A DNA stretch of 64,000 bases from the NCBI GenBank assembly GCA_004431415.1, contig QPMI01000222.1:1-64000 (forward strand), in the 5' to 3' direction. A model generated the notes under the pieces. The model did no database searches, was not told the DNA's origin, and was given only the letters and a program-made list of their open reading frames with translations. The translations under genes were made by a program, and so were the position numbers. Positions 57,744-64,000 of the stretch are shown piece after piece (position 1 is the stretch's first letter; each line of letters begins with the position of its first letter). The stretch is from Cyanophora paradoxa (lineage: Eukaryota; Glaucocystophyceae; Cyanophorales; Cyanophoraceae).

Positions 57744-57798
57744 TTTCAGGCTACCAACGCGGGTTACCGAAATTGACTGCCGAACACGGGTACCTAAA
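57744..57798. promoter_or_regulatory. 55-nt divergent start-to-start interval
   Basis: Separates ATG 57743 (minus) from ATG 57799 (plus). It contains GCTACCAACGCGGGTTACCG and GGGTACCTAAA. Too short for two independent promoters plus leaders, so overlapping transcription starts are likely. This is inferred from spacing. Confidence 0.45.
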
Positions 57799-58272
57799 AT
57801 GTCGGAGGCGAGGAGCGACCGGGGCGGGCGCCAGCGCTGCTGGGAAGGTCGGTTCGGCCTCGGTCGTCGCTCCGCTCGCCTCTGACCTTCTGCGCTGGCG
57901 TCGCGTCGGCGAACCAGCGCGCGACAAGTACTTCGCGTGCCTGACTGAGCAAGAGGCGCTGGCCCCGGAGAGCGAGCGCCTCAAAGTACAGGAGCGGCTT
58001 CGCGGCGACCCAAACTCGCCTTGCGGGAAGCTGCGAGAGGAGTTCGAGAAGCTGTGCCTACCGTCATGGGTGCGCACGCGCCCCGTGCCGCGCGCCGCGC
58101 GCCGCGCGTTGAACGAGGGGTGCAGTCGGTGCACTTTGAGAAGCAGCGGGAGGCGCAGCTGAAGAAAGCCGCATTCGACGAGTTCGTCCGGAAGCAGAAC
58201 GAGGAGATTGCGAGGCGGGCGTTCATTCGGGACTCCCAGCCACAGTCTCAGGGCGCGAGCGACCCGAAGTGA
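57799..58272 (+). CDS. COA6: COA6-like cytochrome c oxidase assembly factor
   Basis: Intermembrane-space twin-Cys protein that helps copper delivery to COX2. Three exons. Exon 1 (57799-57847) gives MSEARSDRGGRQRCWE. Exon 2 (57918-58069) gives ARDKYFACLTEQEALAPESE, then DPNSPCGKLREEFEKLCLPS and W. Exon 3 (58126-58272) gives SVHFEKQREAQLKKAAFDEF, then VRKQNEEIARRAF and the end SDPK. Joining exons 1 and 2 restores CWEARDKYFAC (CX9C); CGKLREEFEKLC is CX10C, and W(S/V)xxFxKxR follows exactly as in COA6. The insert between the two Cys pairs is longer than usual (about 20 residues more). Introns start GTCGGT (57848) and GTGCGC (58070). The frame read without splicing loses the first Cys, which supports the intron. 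Confidence 0.87.
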
Positions 58273-58920
58273 TGCATCCTGCCTGGCCGATTCCCGTCCG
58301 CGATTTGGATCGGCGGTGCGCGGCGATGCTCGCTCGACGCCGCACGCTTCGGCGCGGTACTAACTGTCTGGTCCCGCAGGCAGCGGCAGTGGGCACGACG
58401 TGTTCTTAAGCCTATCGGCGCGTCGTAAGCTACCCGCGGTCCGTCCCTTCGCACGAGCTGGTGTTCCAGTCAGACAGTCAGCAGGGCAGCACCTGGAAGT
58501 GCCTGTAGATCGGCCAGCCGTGTCGGCCTCGTCGCCCTGGCAGCCGCAGCTGAAGCCGGCGAGCCCCCTCTAAGGCTCGAGCCCAGCGTTAGCTATAGGT
58601 GATGCGCGCGGGCTCCAGCAAGGCATCTTGGAGTTTCCAAGTTTTGTGGTGAGCGATCGTTGCAGCTGCCGCCGCCGATCAACGGTTAGTTGTGACATGT
58701 GCATTAGCGGCAGTCTTGAATGCATATGACTCGTCATCGATTAGCACTGAGGCATGTGCAGCTTCAAATTCCAAGTGCTCCCCAGCCATCTGATGATCAT
58801 CGGGTAGAGAATTCGAATATAATAGACCCTGCGCATGCTCGGCCTTCTCGGCCATCTGATCATCATAGCGCGCGGGAATGCATGCTCTGTGACACGCCGC
58901 GTGAACATGACGGCTGCGGC

Positions 58921-58992
<72 letters not shown>

Positions 58993-59644
58993 CGCGTACG
59001 GCTGCGCATGCGCGCGGCCGCTATGGCTAGCAGCACTAAGCTTAAGCCAATTAGCTCAGCGGCTTGCTAGCTATATCATGCATAGGCTGGCACTCGCACA
59101 GGGCGCGCGCACGCGCGCGCTCGCTCTGGTGCGCCGCGCGCAGCAGCGCCGGCGCCAGCTGCAGCGCCAGCGCGCGCTGCGCCGCGGCGCAACGCCAGCA
59201 GCGCTATAGCTATATGCATATGGGGCTAGCGCTACCGGTAGCGCTCCTCGCTTCGGGTACGTATACGATATATATACCGTAGTACCGGTATTATATTACC
59301 GGATCGCTAGCGCCCCATCTCCCGCCGAGATCGATCGCGATGTCCTCCGGACCCTCGATATCGATCATGATCCGATGATCATGATCTGCATGCCATGATG
59401 ATCATCAGACCGATCGCGCTTATCGAAGATCATCAGACCGCGCTTACCGTACTACGGAGCCTTACGCACGCTTACGCCGCCTTACGGTGTGCAACTACAG
59501 TGCAACTGTGCAAGGTCAAACAGGCAAGCGAAGCGACCAGACCCCGCAGACCTTGCGGGTTTTTCCCCCCTGTTACGATACTTGTGTACCCCCCTTTGCG
59601 TCGAGACAAAGCCGGGCCCCCATCGCGGGGCGCAGCAGCGAACA
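58273..59644. other. Spacer with (TA)n microsatellite and GATC/GCGC palindromes
   Basis: Contains the (TA)n tract at 58924-58988, a GCGC/CAGC-rich stretch at 59095-59200, and GATCATGATC clusters at 59360-59410. A CTTACG direct-repeat patch lies at 59440-59480. No supported gene. Confidence 0.6.
58924..58988. repeat. (TA)n microsatellite, about 32 units
   Basis: Uninterrupted TA alternation of about 64 nt in the spacer. It can form a cruciform, and its length is likely to be variable. Confidence 0.97.
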
Positions 59645-61303
59645 ATGTCCGATTGCAGGCTCAACTTCAGGGCGCGACACGGGTCGACCGCCTTCGGCGA
59701 GAACGTCTGCGTCCTCGGCAGCTGCGACGTGCGTTTGGGTCGCGGCCCCGTGTTTCCGAACCAAATGCCGCCGCAGGGCCTCGGAAACTGGGCGGCGGAT
59801 CATACGGTTCCGCTTCACACAACACCGACCACGTTCCCGAGATGGGAAGGCACGTAGGGGCAAAGGGTCGCGTCCCCGGGACCAGTGCACCGGAGAGGCC
59901 ACAGGCGCCTTCGCGGCATCATAGGCTCGATATACTCACGCAATGCTCGAACGGCCGTCTGCGCGTGCCGCTGCTGATGCCGCCCGCGTTACGCAGGAAG
60001 TGCTTTCGTCCACCCATCCATTCGACAGATCGAATTCAAGCTAGTTACGATGAAAGAAGGCCAACCTTCCTCAATCAAGTGGGAGACCTTCGCCGGTGCG
60101 CCGCCACCCACTTGTTTAGAAGTGACCGGCGTCGGTCGCGGACCGTCCGGCCTTTTCGCCTCACGCCGCACGCTTCGCAGGCAATCGATTTCTTGATATA
60201 CCAGCGGGAACAACAGAGATGACAGTTTCTCTTGACTGGGACAAGCGGGACACGCTTTTTATTGAGGAGCGGAGGACAAACATCGCTGCGCCCATGCATC
60301 AGGCCCCCGGCGGCATTCCGGCTTATGGAGCGGCGCTGTACAGTGCAAATAGCGCCCCTCCAGCAGTCCCTGTCATCACGCAGCACGATTACAGCTATGA
60401 CAACAGCACGTTCGATCCGCCGGCAGCGGACGCGTCATCGGCCCGGCCGCGCTCTCTCAACAGCCTGCAACCCGTCATACCTGGTTTCTCGCAGCCTTCG
60501 CAGCCACAGCCGCAGCCGCAGGCAGCGCCGATTCCCGTCGCTCCGATGCAGCTCCCATACACTGGCCGTCTCGGCGTGCCGAGGAGAGTTCGGTCTTACT
60601 CGGCTTTCGGAAACCGATATCCCCTCAGCCTTGATCCCATCATAGAGTGAGTTCGATCTTCTGCCGTCCCGAGCAACCTTATTCCGTTGTTCTCGTCTCA
60701 CGCGCAAGCGCAGAGAACCAAACGCACATCCGCCGCCCCAGGAGGACGTCTATAACTATCCTGTTCGTCCGAAGAGGCGCGCCCCGTCTCCGCAGCTGCG
60801 GTACTCCGTCGATCCTGGTGCGTGGCGCTGGCTGTCACTTGGCCCGTGTCGCGCGCTGACGGGCCCGCCTCGCAGCGAGCGGCTTCGGGACGCATGGATA
60901 CACGTGCTCGGCTTCGGCGGAGTCCAGCAGCGCGCGTGTGCGCGTGAGCAGCCCAGGACGAAGCTGGAGCGGGAACCCGGACGACGAGCCGATGAGCGCC
61001 GGCGCGCGGAATCAAAACGGCGTCTTCTCCCGCGTGGACAGCGACGAATCGAACGACCCGGCCGCCGTGCAGACGCTCGCGCAAAGGCCGCACAGGGGAG
61101 GCCCGACCTGCTCGGAACACGGGCAGGAGTGTCCTCGGGGCTGCGCCCGCCGCGGGGCCGGATCGCCCCCTCAGGAGGAGGCGGAACAGGAGCGTGAACA
61201 GGCGCTGCGGCCTCCCCCCCCGGCCCCTGCGCGAGTCTTCTCGGGCTCCAGCGAGCGGTCCTGCGCCCGGGACCTCGGCTGTGCCGCCTCCTCTCTAGCA
61301 TAG
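59645..61303 (+). CDS. CBM20 starch-binding-domain protein
   Basis: An N-terminal CBM20 module binds starch granules or glucan chains; no catalytic domain is seen. Exon 1 (59645-59728) reads MSDCRLNFRARHGSTAFGEN, then VCVLGSCD. Exon 2 (59777-59849) gives GLGNWAADHTVPLHTTPTTF, then PRWEG. A GC-AG intron (59850-59995) follows. Exon 3 (59996-60095) gives SAFVHPSIRQIEFKLVTMKE, then IKWETFAG. Exon 4 (60181-60646) gives NRFLDIPAGTTEMTVSLDWD. GENVxVxGS, LGxW, P.W.G, EFKLV, IKWE and GNR are the ordered CBM20 landmarks. The rest is disordered: a Pro/Gln stretch (FSQPSQPQPQPQAAPIP), EEPNAHPPPQEDVYNYPVRP (exon 5, 60714-60817), and exon 6 from 60876 with SWSGNPDDEPMSAGARNQNG. The stop at 61303 is the least certain part. 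A role as a starch-granule anchor is inference. Confidence 0.87.
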
Positions 61304-61570
61304 TTCCCGCCTCCTCCCATATCATCCTTTCTGGGCGGCCCGTCCGCCCTTCCGGAGTAATTTTCCTTTTTATCGCCCCCTTTCCTTTCGAATTCCTGCT
61401 CTGCCTCCGAGGCTCTCACTCCACACATCCGCCCACAATCTCTCCTCCGCCTCCCCCGTCCCCCGAAGCCCCCCCCCTCTCCGTGTTCCGTCCTGTTCAG
61501 TGTTTGAAGCGAATCCAACTAGTGATTTTTCAGGCGGCGGGCCGGTTAAGCGAATCCATGTTGTGATTTT
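61304..61570. other. Convergent 3' spacer with 41-bp tandem direct repeat
   Basis: The repeat AAGCGAATCC...GATTTTTCAGGCGGCGGG lies at 61507-61547 and again at 61548-61588. The second copy contains the stop codon of the minus-strand coiled-coil gene, and the first contains an equivalent TGA. Confidence 0.8.
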
Positions 61571-64000
61571 TCAGGCGGCGGGGCGGTTCTCGCCTGTGGG
61601 GCGCAGCGGGGCGCGCGCGGGCGGGGGCGCCATTTGGCCCGGGGCCGCGGGCGCGGCCTTGGCCGCCTTCTGCTGGAGCTCCTCGGCGATCCACGCCGGC
61701 GCGCTCGCCGTCGGCTTGCGGTCGAAGTCCAGCGCGGAGAAGCGCGGCTGCGCCGCGTTCTCGTCGCCCCCGGCCGCCCCCTGCAGCTGCGAAGAGGGGG
61801 AGCCCGCTCAGCGCCCGCCCGCAGCGACCTGCGCCACCGCCCTCCTTACCTTCGCATACTTTTCCAGCTCGCGCTCGCGCTTGTCCCGCCGCGCCCGCTC
61901 CGCCAGCTTCGCTGCGGCGAAACGTAAGAAGGCAGCCCCGAGAGGACCGGCGCCCTCGGGAGGGCGTACCCCGGAGCTGCTGGATCTCGTAGTCCCGGAG
62001 CTGCAGCTCGCGCCGCAGCCGGTCTGCCTCCCCCTCTCGCTCCCCCTCGGGACCGCCGGCCGGCGAGGCCGGCGGCGGCGGCGCACCCGCACCCGCAAGC
62101 TGCCCGCGCGCCTCGTCCCGCTCCCGCCGGTACCGCGCCGCCTGCTGCTCGGCCTTCCGCAGGGACGCCTTTGCCTCGAGCTCCCACTCCGCCCGCGCCG
62201 CCGCCAGGTCGGGGACCGGGGCCGCCGGGCCACCGGGGCGGCAGCCGCCGCCGACGCCGACGCGGCCTCCTCCTCGAGCGCGCGGGCCCGCCCCTCGAGG
62301 GCCTCGGCGCGCGCCGCCGCCTCGCGGGCGGCGCGCTCGGCCCCCGCGAGGCGCCGGCGGAGCTCGTCGGCCTCGGCGGCGGCTGCGGCGGCGTCGCGCT
62401 CGTGGCGCTCGGCGGCCCCCGGGCCTCCTCCCGCATGGTCTCCAGCTCGAGCAGCAGGTCCTGCTGGGCCTCCCGCAGCCGCTCCACCTCCTCCTCGTCG
62501 TACCCCTCCTCCGCCGGCCGCGCCGCCGCGACCGCGGCCGCGCCGCCCTCGGCGGAGGCCGCGGCCGCCGCCGCGGCCGCCTCCTCGGCGAGCCGACGCT
62601 CGGCCTCGGCGACCCGCAGGGCCTCCCGCGCGTCGGCCAGCTGGCGGCGCAGCTCGTCGGCCTCCTCCGCCGCCTCGCGCCGCGCCCGCTCCGCCCGCTG
62701 CGCCTCGCGCCGCAGCGCCGCCGCCTCCTCGCCGGCGGCCTCCGCGGCGCGCTCGGCGCCCTCGCGCCCCCGGGCGAGCTCGGCCGAGGCGGCCTCCCAC
62801 TCGGCCTTCTCCTCCGCGTGCGCGAACTCGAGCTCCGTCAGCTGCCCGCACACCGCCTCGTGCTGCCTCTCCAGCTCCCGCGCCCCGCGCGCCTCCGACC
62901 GCGCCGCCTCCGCCTCCGACCGGGCCGCCTCCAGCTCCCCGCGGGCCGCCTCCAGCTCGGCGCGGGCCGCCTCGAGCTCGGCGCGGGCCTCCCCCGCCGC
63001 CGCCTCCGCCGCGCCGCGCGCCTCGGCCAGCGCGGCGTTCGCCTGGCGCAGCGCCTCCAGCTCGGCCTCGGCCGCCGCCGCCGCCGCCTGGCGCGCCTTC
63101 GCTTCGCCCTTGGCGGCCCCGCGCTGGGATGCCTCGGCGGAGCGGAGCGCCTCCCGCTCCGCCGCCGCCAGCTGCTTCCTCAGCTCCTTCACCTGAGGGG
63201 CGGGCCGTCAGCGCGGGGCGGGGCGGGGGCCAGGGACGCGGCTCCTCTGACCTCGCGCTCGAGCTGGGCCTTCTCGCCCTGCGCCTGCGTCTTCTCCTGG
63301 AGGGCGGCGCGCAGCTTGTCCTGGACCTCCTGCGCCTTCCCGCGCTCCTTCGCCACCGCCTTCGCCTCCCGCTCCGCCGTCGCCAGCGCCGCGTCCGCCT
63401 CCCGCCGCGTCGACGCCGCCTTGTTCAGCTCGCGCCGCAGCCCCGCCGCCTCCTCGCGCGCCGCCTCAGCCTCCCGCTCGCGCTCCGCGAGCGCGCCGCG
63501 CGCCGCCTCCGCCTCCGCCTCCGCCGCGGCGGCGCGCGCCTCGGCCGCCTCCGCGCGGGACTCGGCGGCGGCGAGGGCCCCGCGGAGCTCCTCGAGGGCC
63601 CCCGCAGAGACGCCGCCTCGGCCGCCGCCGCCTCGGCCCGCTCGAGGGCCGCGGCAGCCGCCGCCTCGGCCCGCGCGAGCTGCGCGCCGTGCGACCCGAG
63701 CTGCAGCTGCGCCTCCCGCAGGTCCCCCAGCATCGCGTCCCGCCCGGCCGCCGCCGCCTCCCGCTCTGCCTCGGCCGCCTCCGCCCGCGCCTCGGCCGCC
63801 GCCGCCGCCTCGCGGGCCGCCCGCAGCGCGGCGGCGCCCTCGCTGAGGTCGCGGAGGAGGCGCGAGCGCTCCTCCTCGAGCTCCTCGGCGCGGGCGAGGC
63901 CGGAGTGCAGCTCGGCGTCGGCGCACTCGACCTCGCGGAGCCGCGCGAGCAGCTGCGCGGCGGCGCCCCGCTGCACGACCAGCTCCGCCTCCGCCTCCGC
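61571..64000 (-). CDS. Long Ala/Glu-rich coiled-coil protein, 3' part (runs off the window)
   Basis: Only the C-terminal part is present. Almost all of it is heptad-patterned: MQRGAAAQLLARLREVECAD near the right edge, then RRELNKAASTRREADAALAT. After an intron (63192-63250) come VKELRKQLAAAEREALRSAE, AHAEEKAEWEAASAELARGR, and ERLREAQQDLLLELETMREE. Then come ERHERDAAAAAAEADELRRR, AEWELEAKASLRKAEQQAAR and RLRRELQLRDYEIQQL. Short exons KLAERARRDKRERELEKYAK and GDENAAQPRFSALDFDRKPT lead to the end TGENRPAA and a TGA at 61571-61573. The coiled coil passes between reading frames at about 63600, 62420 and 62230 without intron signals. Structural type resembles golgin or myosin-tail-like proteins, but no family is claimed. 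Confidence 0.7.

Noticed and set aside
57884-58134. COA6-like protein lacking its first cysteine
   Set aside because: The unspliced reading gives RVGEPARDKYFAC. A phase-correct intron (57848-57917) restores CWEARDKYFAC, so the cysteine is present.
58720-58993. Open frames encoding (IY)n
   Set aside because: Pure translation of the (TA)n microsatellite.
62171-63846. Long plus-strand open frames opposite the coiled-coil gene
   Set aside because: They are the GC-rich antisense shadow of Ala/Glu heptads. They have no start context, no family motif and only Ser/Ala/Arg low complexity.
1-64000. CRISPR arrays, rRNA genes, viral or toxin genes
   Set aside because: No spaced palindromic arrays, rRNA landmarks, viral structural/replication motifs or toxin domains were seen. 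Regular repeats here are tandem and without unique spacers.

Overview
This window is nuclear DNA from a microbial eukaryote. Protein-coding stretches are very GC-rich, while spacers are AT-richer. Genes are split by many short introns, mostly about 50-70 nt, ending in CAG. Their donors are unusual: GTACCC, GTGCG and, repeatedly, GC instead of GT. A multi-exon isoamylase with no obvious plastid transit peptide and a separate CBM20 starch-binding protein point to a starch-storing alga, perhaps with cytosolic starch. A glaucophyte such as Cyanophora would fit, but this is inference and was not tested.

Layout. 1-11 kb: a tandem array of a ~3.6 kb unit. Each unit holds a minus-strand coiled-coil/tail-anchor gene and, divergent from it, the 5' part of a KIF12-like kinesin gene. 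Units 1 and 2 carry internally deleted kinesin relics; unit 3 runs into the complete kinesin gene (8.9-13.6 kb). 14.1-14.35 kb: a MITE-like element with TA flanks. 14.7-16.6 kb: an unrecognised Ser/Gly-rich protein gene. 17.9-23.2 kb: MPC2 (mitochondrial pyruvate carrier) divergent from an Fpg/Nei DNA glycosylase, followed by acidic/basic tail exons and a repeat-rich spacer. 25.0-35.7 kb: a large minus-strand isoamylase fused to an N-terminal AMPK-beta-type glycogen-binding module, divergent from a 94-codon unknown gene. 36.6-37.2 kb: a TMEM14/FAX-family gene, divergent from a ~10 kb Pro/Ala-rich gene with RS-rich exons (37.3-47.2 kb). 48.0-51.5 kb: a membrane protein gene (minus) and an unknown nuclear-looking gene (plus). 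51.8-56.5 kb: an alpha/beta hydrolase divergent from an SK-type (KCNN-like) potassium channel. 57.4-58.3 kb: a small coiled-coil gene divergent from a COA6 homologue. 59.6-61.3 kb: the CBM20 protein. 61.6-64.0 kb: a long coiled-coil protein gene on the minus strand, running off the right edge.

Themes. Almost every minus-strand gene is paired head-to-head with a plus-strand gene, sometimes across spacers of only 55-135 nt, which suggests bidirectional promoters. Several genes have fragments of their own exons repeated in the 3' flank. GC-AG introns can be shown by reading-frame conservation in at least nine places. Mitochondrial functions (MPC2, COA6) and starch functions (isoamylase, CBM20) recur, but the region does not look like a functional gene cluster.
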